DNA from: Owenia fusiformis
Lineage: Eukaryota > Annelida > Polychaeta > Sabellida > Oweniidae
Assembly (NCBI GenBank): GCA_903813345.2
Contig: CAIIXF020000005.1
Coordinates: 11,845,375 to 11,909,374, forward strand
Direction of reading: 5' to 3'
DNA: 64,000 bases
In this document: one piece after another, positions 1 to 12,621 of the stretch
How positions within the stretch are numbered: the stretch's first letter is position 1
Layout of the letters: each line of letters begins with the position of its first letter
Notes under the pieces: model-generated
The model's database searches: none
What the model was told of the DNA's origin: nothing
The model's input: the letters and a program-made list of their open reading frames with translations, nothing else
Made by a program: the position numbers and the translations under genes

Positions 1-116
1 AGCATGAATTCAATTATATTAGTATCAAATGTATCATTATTCCCAAGTATAAAATGAGTCAATAGTCCCTTATGTATCATAAGTCCCACATTAGGGCATC
101 GATAGTCCCTTATGTA

Positions 117-495
117 TCAATAGTCCCAAGTATAATATGAGTCAATAGTCCCTAATGTGTCATAAGTCTCAAATGTATCAATAGTCCCTAATGTATCATA
201 AGTCTCAAATGTATCAATAGTCTCAAATGTATCAATAGTCCCAAATGTATCAATAGTCCCATATGTATCAATAGTCCCAAATGTATCAATAGTCTCAAAT
301 GTATCAATAGTCCCTAATGTATCAATAATCTCAAATGTATCAATAGTCCCTAATGTATCAATAGTCCCTAATGTATCAATAGTCTCAAATGTATCAATAG
401 TCTCAAATGTATCAATAGTCTCAAATGTATCAATAGTCTCAAATGTATCAATAGTCTCAAATGTATCATAACTCCCTAATGTATCAATAGTCTCC
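117..495. repeat. 18-bp minisatellite
   Basis: About twenty tandem copies of an 18-bp unit, roughly ATGTATCAATAGTCTCAA, with C/T and A/T variants. Because 18 is a multiple of three, the minus strand stays open and reads as a hexapeptide repeat (IDTFET, IDTLGT). Nothing suggests that this is translated. It lies upstream of the first visible nuclear receptor exon, probably inside one of that gene's introns. A looser copy runs from about position 30. Confidence 0.95.
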
Positions 496-500
496 AATCC

Positions 501-953
501 ATTGTATAATTTTACAACAAAAAGTAAGATGCAACTATTAAGTGATCATAACTTAGTGTTGATTTACTAGTAATTTATTTGCCTTCATTTTCTATTACTT
601 AATTGATAACTGGCACTTTCAGTATTAAATTCACTGGTAATATAATAATTATACCACACCATGAGCCATTGTGTCATCACTGTACACTATAGTCTACTTC
701 AACAAGAAATGCAATTACCAATGATGCTGTTGTATTTCATTTATTTAAAGTTGTGTCCCTTACTATACATGTAAAGTTGACCAAAAATATATAATTTTGC
801 ATGAAAAAAATCATTGGTTGTATTTTGAAAGCAAATTTACTTTAAATAAATGACCTATGAGCTCTTAAGAAATCTAATTAACAACAACAAACATTTATAC
901 AACATACCTTTATCTACCTTAGAAATACAAAGTTTTTAATCATCTAAATTATC
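501..953. other. No recognisable feature
   Basis: AT-rich sequence between two tandem arrays. I see no exon with splice sites, no long ORF and no repeat structure. It is probably intronic to the nuclear receptor gene. Confidence 0.5.
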
Positions 954-1235
954 ACCCTGGGTTTCAAGGTCATTTCTTAGGTGACAAGAAATCTTGGCAC
1001 TCTGGGTTTCAAGGTCATTTCTTAGGTGACGAGAAATCTTGTCATTCTGGGTTTCAAGGTCATTCCTTAAGTGGCGAGAAATCTTGTCACTTGGATTTCA
1101 AGGTCATTTCTTAGGTGACGAGAAATCTTGTCACTCTTGGTATTAAGGTCATTTCTTAGGTGTCAAGAAATCTTGTCACCCTGGGTTTTAAGGTCATTTC
1201 TTAGGTGACGAGAGATTTTGACACTCTGGGTTGTC
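954..1235. repeat. 46-bp tandem repeat, about 6 copies
   Basis: Six diverged tandem copies of a unit of about 46 bp built around GGTTTCAAGGTCATTTCTTA and GGTGACGAGAAATCTTGTCA. Copies differ by substitutions and 1-3 bp indels, so the array is older than the 18-bp array to its left. Confidence 0.93.
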
Positions 1236-1510
1236 AAGAGATTAAATAAGTAGGCATTTTTGCTCCAGATGATAATATGTTACATGGGCTATAACTAAAT
1301 ACAGTATATTAGAATTCATATTTTGTTGATGAAGAGATAAATTCTATGAATTGAATCACTAAATATATCTGTTTGTTTGAACAGATGTCTTCATAAAACA
1401 TTCTCATTCACAGTCAGGGGTGGTGTCCAATTGTCAACAATTGTGACAAAAAGTTCATATATGCTCTGGTTTGCCTCCCACCCCCTACCCCCACATATAA
1501 CGAAAATTTA

Positions 1511-1656
1511 ATATGTTGTCAGCACCACGAGTGGTGACATATTGTTATAAGTCTCCAACTTTTTTGTGGACACTGTTTGGTGGTTGGTGTTTGGCATTCA
1601 GTGGTTGGTGTTCTGCATTCTGCATCTGTAACAAATGGCAAGTGGCGACATTTTGC
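1511..1656. mobile_element. Short MITE of the ATGTCACCACC family
   Basis: A copy of about 145 bp of an interspersed repeat that also occurs at 9770 and, inverted, at 20378. All three share a hairpin-like end (CACCACGAGTGGTGACATAT), a run ending in GTCTCC, and the tail CTGTAACAAATGG. This copy ends in GTGGCGACAT, close to the inverse of its start. It is non-coding and non-autonomous. Confidence 0.75.
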
Positions 1657-2625
1657 GTGCCAATGCCCTCACTTTCAACCTCCCCTTCCCTACGAAATTA
1701 ACTTCGGTTTTCCCATAACTGTTGATAATTAGATACAATCCCTTTGCCAGTATACATAATCCATAATTTAATAGTAGATCTACATGTTAAGTCTACATTA
1801 TAAAAAATGTCATCATATTGTGATTATTAACCGAGGCTATTTTGTATGTAATTAAGTTTAATGTCATATCCTGCATATTGTACATTGAACATAATGTTAG
1901 TGTAACTCCAGACCTCCTCATACAAGCCATGATTGATAAAAATTCGTTTGATTATACCCAACTTGTGACATTATAGAGGAAGCTACGCGAAACAGCATTA
2001 TTGGGATTAGTTTTCTCTACTCAAAATGTCACTGTGGTCGTGTTGTTTCCAAATACAAGGGGGTATTTAGTAAAAAGCTTTGAAATGCTATCCCTAGTTC
2101 TAGACTATATCTAAAATCAGTAAGTAAATGATAAGAATAATGTTGAAATATTTTAATGATACTCTTCCCAGTTCCCGTGTTATTTTCATACAGATCTGAT
2201 ATTTCATTTACTGTCTTAATGGTCCATTATGGTACAGACATGCCAATTGAGTCGATAAATGTAATTTAGAAAACATGCCAACCGTCGTAATGGCTAAAAT
2301 CCTGCATATTTGTGTTGATGCAGCTTTGGATTACTCTTTCAAAAGCTAGGTCACCATGACTTATTTAACCGAACATATAGGTCATTGTACTTTCATTTTA
2401 TTTTCATGTTATGATGAATGCACCACCTCCTGGTTGATAAATTATTTATTCACCAAGTGCCAAGTACGTTGATTTCGGATTTGATATCATTTTCTGACAT
2501 TTCTATATAATTCAAACTGTTGACTTATTGCCTGTTTACTTTAGTCAATGCTGCTTCAAACCATTGCCAATCTGTTTTGTATTTCCTATGAAGAACACTA
2601 TGTTACGGTTTTTCTCTTTCTGTAG

Positions 2626-5600
2626 GGTTATCCGCCACTTAGAGCAGTCTGGCCTGATGATCAAGCAAGAACCAGGCATAGATTCGTCCCCCTCCTCCAG
2701 TCTACAGGAGACGCCACTGTCACCATCAGAAATGGGCATGATTGAGGAAGTGGTATGTTAACCTTCTGCACTCCGACTTATTTCAGCAAATATATCCCAC
2801 GCATCTGACTTATTTTTCAAAAATGATATGCCTGGACTAAATAATTAATATCTCAATAACTACTGAATGAATCTGGATAAAATTTTCACAAAGGGAAGAT
2901 ACACTAGCGTGACTCATGAGAAAAATGTTCTCATGAATTTTTTTCGTACATAAACACGACTGGGCATAAATATACCATGAATACTCCTCCGGAATCCGCC
3001 GTTTCGCCCCTCGGGAGATTCAACGTCTGGTCAGAATCCAAAACTGAATTTGCAGCGATTGAATGTTCTTCTTTTCAGTTCAGAAAATATTCTAGTTTCT
3101 ATTTTCGATGACCATTATCGGCTTCCAAGAGCCTAAAGAGCTCGAAATCGCAATCCATTTCCTCCACATTTTCGTTGTGATCGTATTTGGCCGTCATTTT
3201 GTACGATTTGTTCACTAAAAACGACTTAAACACTGTTTAAATTGTTGAATTTAGAAATATTTTTCGAAACATCGCCATTTCTAGGTCAACAGGAAGTCAC
3301 CTACTAAGGACTGAATAAATCGGGCAATCTAATTGGATCATAAGAACGGCGGGAAAAAGTATAGTTTTCAAAAGTTAGATTTGTGTCGTCCGGATCCGCC
3401 GGTGGATTCTGGCGGTAATTTTGAATGGGCGGACGCGGTCGCCGGTGGTCTGCTAAAGGTTAAATGACTTTTCACCCTTATCTTTTGGTAGTACAGTAAA
3501 ACCTGTAAAGTGGAACACCTCCATAAGTAGAACACTTTAAAGTCCTCTTACCCATTAACTTAATGTAAACTGGGCCTCTGTAAGTAGAACATCTATATGG
3601 AAAACTGTCTTGAGATGCCAAAGTTGTTCCAATCTTGGCTAATAATGCTCTTTGAGCTTAGTCAAATTGTATTGTATTAATTATTGATTTTTGTAAAAAT
3701 AAAATAAACTATATATAAAAAAAAAGTTGTTCCACTTACACAGATTTTTCTGTTATTCTATATTTACGCATGGCAGGCTAATTAGAGTACTTTCAATTTT
3801 ATTAATTACTTGATAAAAAAGTCAGACTGAAATTTCTGCATTTGGGAAAATTTAAAATTGAGAAATCTGACATTCAGTACATGTATGAGATCTTTCAAGC
3901 ATTGATGCAGTCTTTTGTTGTAACGGCACATTTTTAAAGATTTCATAATAATTTCAAAGTCAATATAAATCAAACAAATGGACAACTGTGAGCCCATAGA
4001 ACCACATGTTTGTCTTAACCATAAGTCCATGTACCATTATCTATGAGACGATGATATATTTGTAATTTGACCTTAACTTTTCAACTAGACATACTTTTTG
4101 AACTTGATCAATCTCTAAAGTTGATCACCATCACAATGGATGAGTCTGCAAAAAGTATACCTTCTTGCATTCTAAATTGTTAGGAAATTATAAAGAAATA
4201 TGCAGAAGGAATCTCCACGTGAGCCGATGAATTATGCCATTTTTGGTTTATTCCTGGTGTTAATTTATATGAACTTCTCCTGACATTGTAATAATGTTCG
4301 GTAAGAGTGACATCATAAAACACAATAATCGTAACATCAGTAAGTCCTGCGGAAAACAAGTTTCAAATTATTGTCATTGCCCCGTACTTGACGTAAATGT
4401 CAATATTTTTATTCTATGGGTAGATTTAATACGATTTATGATCATTTTCAAAATATTGATGTATTATCAGATGAGGGGGATATAATAACTCATCGGAGTG
4501 TGACATTTTGAAAATTGTCACAACGAATAACTCCTTCATTTGATAAAAAATTGTGGATGATTTTGGGAATTTAAGGAAATGGTTTGGAAATCACTAATAT
4601 CCGGTTGCGATAATTTCTCCTTCTCTGAACAATGAATTCAACCTTTATTGTTTTCAGTAATGATAATTTAAGTATGGTAATTTTAGCTCATGAATAACAT
4701 CTCTTCTTTGCTCACATTGCTGAGCTATTATTGTTGTTGTCGCCCACTTGTCTTGTTTATTTTTCGTTACATACATAAAGATAACATTTTTCAGTAATAG
4801 TGCATACAAGCTCAAACAATTATACGTTACCCGGCACTACATCTAACAAAAATCTATTTTCAAGTTTGTCAAAGTTCGGATCTATAGATCAACATTTTCA
4901 ATTATATATAATTATATGTTGCCATATACTATTGGCACTATTATATGTTACCCTGTACAATTATATGTTGCAATATACTGACGTTACCATGTACACTTTG
5001 ATATGTTACTGTACTTTTGTACATTGCAGGTTAATGCCTATAGAGCATCTTTGGAAATATCAGTTGAGACTGATGTCTCCAGACAACATCCTTCCATGGA
5101 GGACTTGGTTAACATTGCAGAAATAAGTGTAAGTGTTTCCTCATCTCAAATATTCATCTCTGGTTTTATTTACTCTATTTCTCTCTAAATTGAATAAATT
5201 GATTTAATTTAGAATCATATATAGATTTAATCTCAGTTTGATATATTTATTATCTATCTGTGTTGTCTTTCTGTTGTTGTTTCAATGTTGGAGATCTAGG
5301 ATTTACGTAATATTTACACATGTGGTCTCATTTTTTGACTTTTAAATCTCAATTAACTAGGTATACAGTGCACCCAGGCAAGATTGCTCAATAAGCCTAT
5401 TAGTTGTAAATTGTAATTTTCCAGAGTGCCAAATTGATCAGTCACAGAATTATTTTACTTAAATGTTCTGTTCAGTTTACACAAATTATGTATTGAAATG
5501 AGTTTAGTTGGACTGTGTTAAGTAACATCAAAAAACTTAAATAAATAAAGTAAATGTAAGTGAAGTAAAATGGCAAGTATCAAGTGTTTCAAGGCTCTAC

Positions 5601-6323
5601 CCCAGGCTGACCAGATATCATTGTTAAAAGGTGGCAGCATTGAACTTCTAATCTTACGCTCAAGAGGTTAAAGATTTTAAATTGATAACTCAATAACTTT
5701 TTCAAATTTCGTTTCAGGTTAGACGGGTGATCGATATGTCGAAAAAAATCAAGTGTTTCAAGGCTCTACCCCAGGCTGACCAGATATCATTGTTAAAAGG
5801 TGGCAGCATTGAACTTCTAATCTTACGCTCAGTGATATCATTTGACAAGGAAACACACACGTTCCACGATGCCAACGATTCGCAGGAAGATGCTATGAAT
5901 GTAGGCCAGCTGAAGGAAGCTGACGGCAGACTCTTTGATGAGCACATGAAGTTTGTCCGCTCCATGGCTTTGGATTTGAAAGTGGATGAAACCACCATGA
6001 TTCTCTTGCTTGTTATTTGTCTGTTTTCTCCCGATCGGCCGAACCTATTCAATAAAGACGTTGTGTATAAGGAACAGGAAAAGTACTCACTTTTGCTTAA
6101 GAAATATCTCGAGTCACGGTATAATAGCACCGATGCACAGTCGTTCTATCCTAAACTACTTATGAAACTTGTGGACATACGAAATTTGAATGAAGAGCAT
6201 TCGTCAGTGCTTCTGCGGGTGAATCCGGATGCTATTCAGCCCTTAATGATGGAGGTGCTGGACTTGCGTGGGGACAGAGACAGCGATAGTGATAAAACCC
6301 TAAGTCCAATTCCGACCACATGA
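2626..6323 (+). CDS. Nuclear receptor, hinge and ligand-binding domain (NR1I/J-like), 5' part outside window
   Basis: Three coding exons: 2626-2752 (hinge; IKQEP sumoylation-like motif and a Ser/Pro-rich stretch), 5030-5128 (VNAYRASLEISVETD, linker and helix 1 region) and 5718-6323 (rest of the LBD, stop TGA). Both junctions between them are phase 0 with AG/GT borders. The last exon carries the family signature in helices 3-5: FKALPQADQISLLKGGSIEL. It ends in an AF-2 type helix PLMMEVLD, then a short acidic/Ser tail. The protein is a ligand-regulated transcription factor acting in the nucleus. The DNA-binding zinc fingers must lie upstream of the window. The PLxxEV AF-2 and overall pattern resemble the VDR/HR96/DAF-12 group (NR1I/NR1J); that subfamily call is inference. 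The first exon starts in phase, one base completing a codon. Confidence 0.9.
3494..3752. mobile_element. Pogo/Tigger-like MITE in receptor intron
   Basis: Ends are imperfect inverted repeats: CAGTAAAACCTGTAAAGTGG at the left and, read from the right, CAGAAAAATCTGTGTAAGTG. The style of end resembles pogo-like DNA elements, but no transposase is present. A retroposed fragment is nested inside it at 3632-3722. Confidence 0.7.
3632..3722 (+). mobile_element. Retroposed LINE/SINE 3' end with poly(A) and 12-bp target duplication
   Basis: A 91-bp insert ends in an A-rich tail (AAAATAAAATAAACTATATA then A8) and is flanked by a perfect 12-bp direct repeat AAAGTTGTTCCA at 3620-3631 and 3723-3734. The body (GCTCTTTGAGCTTAGTC, then TTGTATTGTATTAATTATTG) looks like the 3' end of a non-LTR element, 5' truncated. 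The insertion splits the surrounding MITE and is therefore younger than it. Confidence 0.85.
5579..5662 (+). pseudogene. Exact 84-bp duplicate of receptor LBD exon segment
   Basis: Identical over all 84 bases to 5748-5831 in the last receptor exon, 169 bp upstream of it, within the preceding intron. It covers the LBD signature from IKCFKALPQ to LILRS. No splice acceptor precedes it directly. An ATG at 5569 is in frame and would give a 32-residue peptide before a stop, which I regard as fortuitous. Complete identity implies very recent duplication, gene conversion or an assembly artefact. Confidence 0.93.
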
Positions 6324-9300
6324 AGCGCCACCTATCCTAAAACTACAGTCACATGTTGGTCATGCGGAAATAAAAGTTCCTCTCAGATAAGAAACTAACA
6401 ACATAATCGGATAATTATTTGGAGTCCAATGAGAAACCTGTTCTCTATCAGCTATGGATCATTCAAACTGATGTAGGATTGCAACATATAGAATATCAGC
6501 TATAACAGCATGAGTCAAAGGTGATAAAGCCTCTATATGGCATGGAATATATGAGAAAAGCAAGGAATATACTACAGTACATGCGTGTATAAACATACAA
6601 CACGCATGGCCAGCATGCTGAGAGAGAAAATATAAACAAGGAAGAATAAGGTGTGAGCTTCAGCAAATATCATAGTCATTTTAGCCAACACTAAATGCCA
6701 AATACGTCTAACTGTGAAAATGCAGCACTGTACAATAGCAATACTAAATGTTATGCCGCCTAAATGTGCAAATTATTATTTGGTTTAGTCTAACATTAAG
6801 ACAATGCTCAACTCCCGCAGCCTTCTCACATGGTCGGAGTGATATACAATGATACTAGGGATGTTTTAATGTTAGACTATTTTGGCATTGTTATTTGGTG
6901 CAACTGATGCTGTATATAATAAGCTATTGTTATCATATATGCTTGAAAAGTAATGCTTTGTGTATTTCAGTAAGGTTGTAGATATACTTGTAAAACTATT
7001 GTGTTCATATATGAATGAAAGAATATATAACATCATATATATTCGACATAAATGCGAAAATCAAACTTTGAATCAGAAATAAGTCAATGATCTAGCTTGC
7101 TTTAGTAGACCCTTAATCTTCGGCATCCCTCTGAATTTGAATGAAAATATGGGATAATTTAAGTTTTTGATTGTTCTACCATGGTCACGTTGCTATGGTG
7201 CATCATTATGACATCACTAAACAGCGTGAACAAGAAATTGATCTTGATTTCTCTTAATTTTATATTCTTGTGATTAATATCTATCTAGTGCAGTTCTTAT
7301 TTGCTTAAATTTCCTCTTTTGTGAAACTTGGATCTGCAGATAATCGTCATCCACTTGATACCCAATGTAAGCTAGAACATTGACTCGATATCATTCCTTC
7401 CAGTTTTCTATTCCATCAGGTGCGGCAGTATTTGCCTTTGTCCACATATTTGCGGAAACTTTGAAACTTGAATTTCGAATCAGAATTCATATTTTAACAT
7501 TCGGAAAACTAGAAGGAGTGTTGAATATATATAAACATGATTGAATGAAATCATCAATAAGCATCAATGACATTGTACATAGACATATATACATCATCAA
7601 ACTGCAATTCTGTTATGAGAAAAACATTATTATGTGATAGATTAATTATAAATAAACACATGGTCTCTCTTGTGTAGAGTCAACTTCAGGGAATGGGAGT
7701 GAGGAGGTTTGAGTAATCAATGGAAATTTCCATGCAAAGTCGTCATGGTGATCATGTTTTGAAATGCAAAATAGAGTACATGAGTGGAATTATCAAGGAA
7801 TAAAATCAACAGGCATGTTGTCAAAACTCTAAATTAATGAGAAATGTCGGATAATTGGCTATTTGAATCAAATTTTTGAGATGAAATTTAAATGCGGGAG
7901 AGTTGAGTCATATTCAGTTTCGAATTTGAACATTATTTTTAGTCAAATGTTATTTCATGTAACCACTTTGATGTTATAGAATTTCTGATAACAAGCAAAA
8001 CCATAAGAAAAAAATAACAGGCAAAATGTCTATTCATTACTCAGTCGATCAGTATGCATACTCTATAGTAAAATGCCAAATTGTTCAAGTTGAACGAACC
8101 TGAAGATTCACGAGTGGATTTGTTCCATAAATTGAATGATGACGTCTTTAGCAGCGCTAAATTGTAAATATGTATTTAATAGAGGCCTAACAACAATATT
8201 ATGATTTTGATTTTGTTTAATAATTAATGAAATATTTGCCAGAGCAGCTAAGCGTTACATAAATTCATTACCTATTATTAGAAGATGTCAAGGTGGTCTT
8301 GTTTTGAAATGCAATATAAATGGAAAATAGTGGGTTTAGCAAAGGTTGTTGCCCGAGCTTAAAAAAATTATTCTGTGATTACTAATTACTAAATATATAT
8401 CATAAGAGAAAATTTTTTTACGATATATGAAACTCATCCAAATTTAACTACTGTTTTCTATACTTTTGCAGTACAAACCTTACTACCTTGACAGAGACTT
8501 TAACTAAATATTAGTGTAATGTATTGTTTTCGAGCAGTCAGGTGTACAGCCTCGTAAAAGATGAATTATTAGGTTTCATCTATTAATTATGCATTGTTAC
8601 TTCATTGACTTAAATAACCAAGTACTGGTTTACAGTGGGTGAATTTGAGCCATCTTTTGAGACTGTGGATTTCACTGAAATAGAAACAGCTTGATACGGA
8701 ACTGTTGACATTTTGCGCTTAACTTTGATATGAAATGCTTCCCCGAAGTTCATGTTACAAACTTACATGTGTACATGTGAAAATTAGAAATGGCTGCCTA
8801 AGATTTACCCATCCAGCATTGTTTGGAAACACTTAGAAAATAAAAATAAAATGCCCATCCACCAAGTTGACAAGACATAAATAGGCCTGTAATAAAAAGA
8901 TAACACATCCTTCCAAATTCCAAGAAGGTCAATTCATGTTAAGTATAGGCTACCTGCAAGACCTTGTGACCCCCCCCCCCCCCCTCTACTTGAGTACACA
9001 CCTCACATAAATGTTGTAGTGGGGGATCACAAGGGCGTATAGCTAGTCTAAGTAAGAGTTTCACAAATGTTTTTCATCTCTGATATATTCAGAGTTTCAC
9101 TTGGATATGTGAATGAAGTGGGACTGATCACCCCATTCAAAGATTTTTTGAAACTGTATTAGGCTTTACGAGCGTATTTAAGTTAATAACATGTGTGGGG
9201 ATAAGCTTATAGCTACATGTAGAATTATTTAAGCTTTGACATGAAAGGAAGGGTAAATTTTAAAATGACATGTGTGCCGTCTGGCAGTGCTTTGGAATCA

Positions 9301-9769
9301 TGATACCCTATGTTCTCAAAATAATAGACATGCTGTAAATTATCAATAACTTCCAATTCGAGAATGAACTGAGAATAAATAAAACCAGAAGTTGTAATAA
9401 ATAGAAGTGAAAATGTCCATGCAGTAAATCATATTAAAAAGTAAATAAAATATATTGTTGCTTTTTATGCTTTTGCATATACAGAAGACTTATACTAGAA
9501 TGAAGTGTCCATGTGACTATCAGTTTGAAATAATAAAATATGAAAATAGAATTTATGTATTAAGCACTTGTTATCAAAAATTCTAAACTAAAATGCCCGC
9601 TTGTATATTGATCGATCTTGTTATGATTTATTTTCATATTTTGTGCTTTTAGTGCAGCAGTCAATTGTATATACATGATTTATATAGGGGTAAAATAAAG
9701 CTAAAGAATTAAAGATATATTTAACTTTGTTCTGTGCACTTCATTCCTATAAGAATATGTAACATTATT
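6324..9769 (+). other. Receptor 3' UTR and intergenic sequence
   Basis: No coding exon is visible. AATAAA occurs at 6369-6374, 46 nt after the stop codon, and again near 7650; either could serve polyadenylation, so the 3' UTR may be very short or over 1.3 kb. A run of 17 C lies at about 8970. Weakly related segments at about 7737 and 8284 share TTTTGAAATGCAA and suggest an old repeat. Confidence 0.5.
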
Positions 9770-11557
9770 ATGTCACCACCAAAAGTGGTGACATATTGTT
9801 ATGGTCTCCGTTTTTTTGCGACGGCGGTTGGTGGTTGGCGTCCGGCGGTTGGAGGTTGGCATCCGGCGTCTGTAACAATTTCTTACATTTCCTATAACTT
9901 AACAAATACTGTTTAGACTGACTTCAATTTTTTTCTAAATCATCTACATGTTCTCAGAAGTTCAAATCTGACTTTAGATTTGACATTTGACCTTCAATGA
10001 CCTTCTCAAGGTCAAAAAGGTCTTTTTTCAACTTGCTTCACATTGACTAAATTTTTTTTCAAAATCATCTACATGTTCTCAGAAATTCAAATCTGACTTT
10101 AGATTTGACCTTCAAATCTGACTTTAGATTTGACATTTGACCTTCAATGACCTTCTCAAGGTCAAAAAAGGTCTGTTTTCAACTTGCTTCAAATTGACTA
10201 AATTGTTTTTCAAAATCATCTACATGTTCTCAGAAATTCAAATATGACTTTAGATTTGACATTTGACCTTCAATGACCTTCTCAAGGTCAAAAAAAGGTC
10301 AAAAAGGTCTTTTTTCAACTTGCTTCAAATTGACTAATTTTTTTTTTCAAAATCATCTACATGTTCTCAGAAATTCAAATCTGACTTTAGATTTGACATT
10401 TGACCTTTAATGACCTTCTCAAGGTCAAAAAAGGTCAAAAAGGTCTGTTTTCAACTTGCTTCAAATTGACTAAAAAAAAATTTTCAAAATCATCTACGTG
10501 TTCCCAGAAATTCAAATCTGACTTTAGATTTGACTTAAGATTTGACATTTGACCTTCAATGACCTTCTCAAAGTCAAAAAAGGTCAAAAAGGTCTTTTTT
10601 CAACTTGCTTCAAATTGACTAAATTTTTTTTTCAAAATCATCTACATGTTCTCAGAAATTCAAATCTGACTTTAGATTTGACATTTGACCTTCAATGACC
10701 TTCTCAATGTCAAAAAAGGTCAAAAAGGTATTTTTTCATCTTGCTTCAAATTGACTAAATTTTTTTTCAAAATCATCTACATGTTCTCAGAAATTCAAAT
10801 ATGACTTTAGATTTGACATTTGACCTTCAATGACCTTCTCAAGGTCAAAAAATGTCAAAAAGGTATTTTTTCAACTTGCTTCAAATTGACTAATTTTTTT
10901 TCAAAATCATCTACATGTTCTCAGAAATTCAAATCTGACTTTAGATTTGACCTTTAATGACCTTCTCAAGGTCAAAAAAGGTCAAAAAGGTCTGTTTTCA
11001 ACTTGCTTCAAATTGACTAAAAAAATTTTTCAAAATCATCTACGTGTTCTCAGAAATTCAAATCTGACTTAAGATTTGACTTAAGATTTGACATTTGACC
11101 TTCAATGACCTTCTCAAAGTCAAAAAAGGTCAAAAAGGTCTTTTTTCAACTTGCTTCAAATTGACTAAATTTTTTTTTCAAAATCATCTACATGTTCTCA
11201 GAAATTCAAATCTGACTTTAGATTTGACCTTCAATGACCTTCTCAATGTCAAAAAAGGTCAAAAAGGTATTCTTTCATCTTGCTTCAAATTGACTAAATT
11301 TTTTTTCAAAATCATCTACATGTTCTCAGAAATTCAAATATGACTTTAGATTTGACTTTAGATTTGACATTTGACCTTCAATGACCTTCTCAAGGTCAAA
11401 AAAGGTCTGTTTTCAACTTGCTTCAAATTGACCAAATTTTTTTTTCAAAATCATCTACATCTTTTCAGAAGTTCAAATTTGACTTTACAAGTTCTCAGAA
11501 ATTCAAATCTGACTTAAGTTTGAACTCATAATATTGTGAGCAACTAGGTGGTGACAT
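9770..11557. mobile_element. 1.8-kb TIR element with tandem-repeat core
   Basis: The element opens with ATGTCACCACC and closes with its perfect inverse GGTGGTGACAT. The left 180 bp form a hairpin-prone end shared with copies at 1511 and 20378. The core (about 9950-11520) is a tandem array. It has no transposase ORF and is non-autonomous. Invertebrate, especially bivalve, genomes are known to carry short-ended elements with minisatellite cores; placing this one in a named superfamily would need family searches. Confidence 0.85.
9950..11520. repeat. Tandem array of about 140-bp units, about 12 copies
   Basis: Each unit contains AATCATCTACATGTTCTCAG, AAATCTGACTTTAGATTTGA, GACCTTCTCAAGGTCAAAAA and CAACTTGCTTCAAATTGACT. 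Unit length varies because of poly(T) tracts and internal duplications of the TTTAGATTTGAC and AGGTCAAAAA pieces. Apparent ORFs here are by-products of periodicity. Confidence 0.95.
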
Positions 11558-11591
11558 TTTGTCATGTTAATGCCTTGTACTACTATAGTTA

Positions 11592-12621
11592 AAGGAGGAT
11601 TGGCTCCCAGGGTTCCAACTTGATATTCTGCCATATATGGAAATGTTTAGATTACAAAATTTGAATTCAAATGGCCACCATTTTGTTTACTCCAGAATTT
11701 GAATCACAAGTTTCGGTCTTATTTCTAAACAAAAAATTCCAAAACACAAGAAGTAATTGTTGACATATCATTGGCGTCGGAAGGGGGAGGGTGTTAGGGG
11801 CGACCATCCCCCCACCCTTTTCCCAGATCTTTTTAGATTTAAAACCGAGCCTAGAATTGAAAGCTCTGAAGCTAATTAAAATCAAAGTGTAATAATGACA
11901 GAAATAGCAGTTTACAGTGCTCACTATCAATAAATGACACCTGGATTTGCTGAAGCGAGGATTTCCCATGGTAAAAACGAGAGAATTTTCAAGGGGCCAT
12001 ACATTAGTAGTTCAGAGTCTACAAAATGTAAAATACCCAAAACTAAAAGGTTGTGTATCTAGATATTTTTGGAAAGTATGAAGTCTCAAATCACCATGGT
12101 CTGGGAATGTTGATAGAAAATCAAGATGCCATTTATATATGGTGAGCACTGTATGTCATATCTAGTCTACATCAAGCATAGAAGATCTCATTTCTCATAT
12201 TACATTTAATTCTATACCATAGTTTATCAGGAACCCATACAGTATGTTAATAGGCTACTTTGAAGAATAAGTGCAAAATGTATATTGTAAAAATCAAAGT
12301 TTATTAGCCAAAGTCAAGTTAGTTTTCGAAAAACAGAATTTTTTCTTTTACTGTCATATTGTACTGAGATATGTATAGAATGCACCAGAGAGTGTCTAAA
12401 TTTGAACATTTTCTGGGGGCATGCCCCCCGATCCACGCTTCACGCACGACCCATCCAAGAGTCGGCCCCTCCCTTGGCAAATCCTTCTGACGTCCCTGTA
12501 TATTGGTTTGAATCTTTTGGATTGTTGATTATGAATTTATAGTCAGCTATAATGTCAGAAAATAATGACATTTTCATTGTTGGAAAATATTTAGTTGCGT
12601 CCCTGAGAGTCAATCCTCCTT
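11592..12621. mobile_element. About 1-kb element with inverted termini
   Basis: Left end AAGGAGGATTGGCTCCCAGG matches, with mismatches, the inverse of the right end CTGAGAGTCAATCCTCCTT. No coding content is recognised. It sits directly after the ATGTCACCACC element, with about 35 bp between. Confidence 0.65.

Noticed and set aside
117-497. 126-codon minus-strand ORF of hexapeptide repeats
   Set aside because: It follows entirely from an 18-bp tandem repeat whose period is a multiple of three; no splice sites or start context support translation.
954-1235. CRISPR-like array
   Set aside because: The units are contiguous diverged tandem repeats without unique spacers, and this is a eukaryotic genome.
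5714-6130. 138-codon antisense ORF over the receptor LBD
   Set aside because: Shadow of the LBD exon; the plus strand carries the conserved family motifs.
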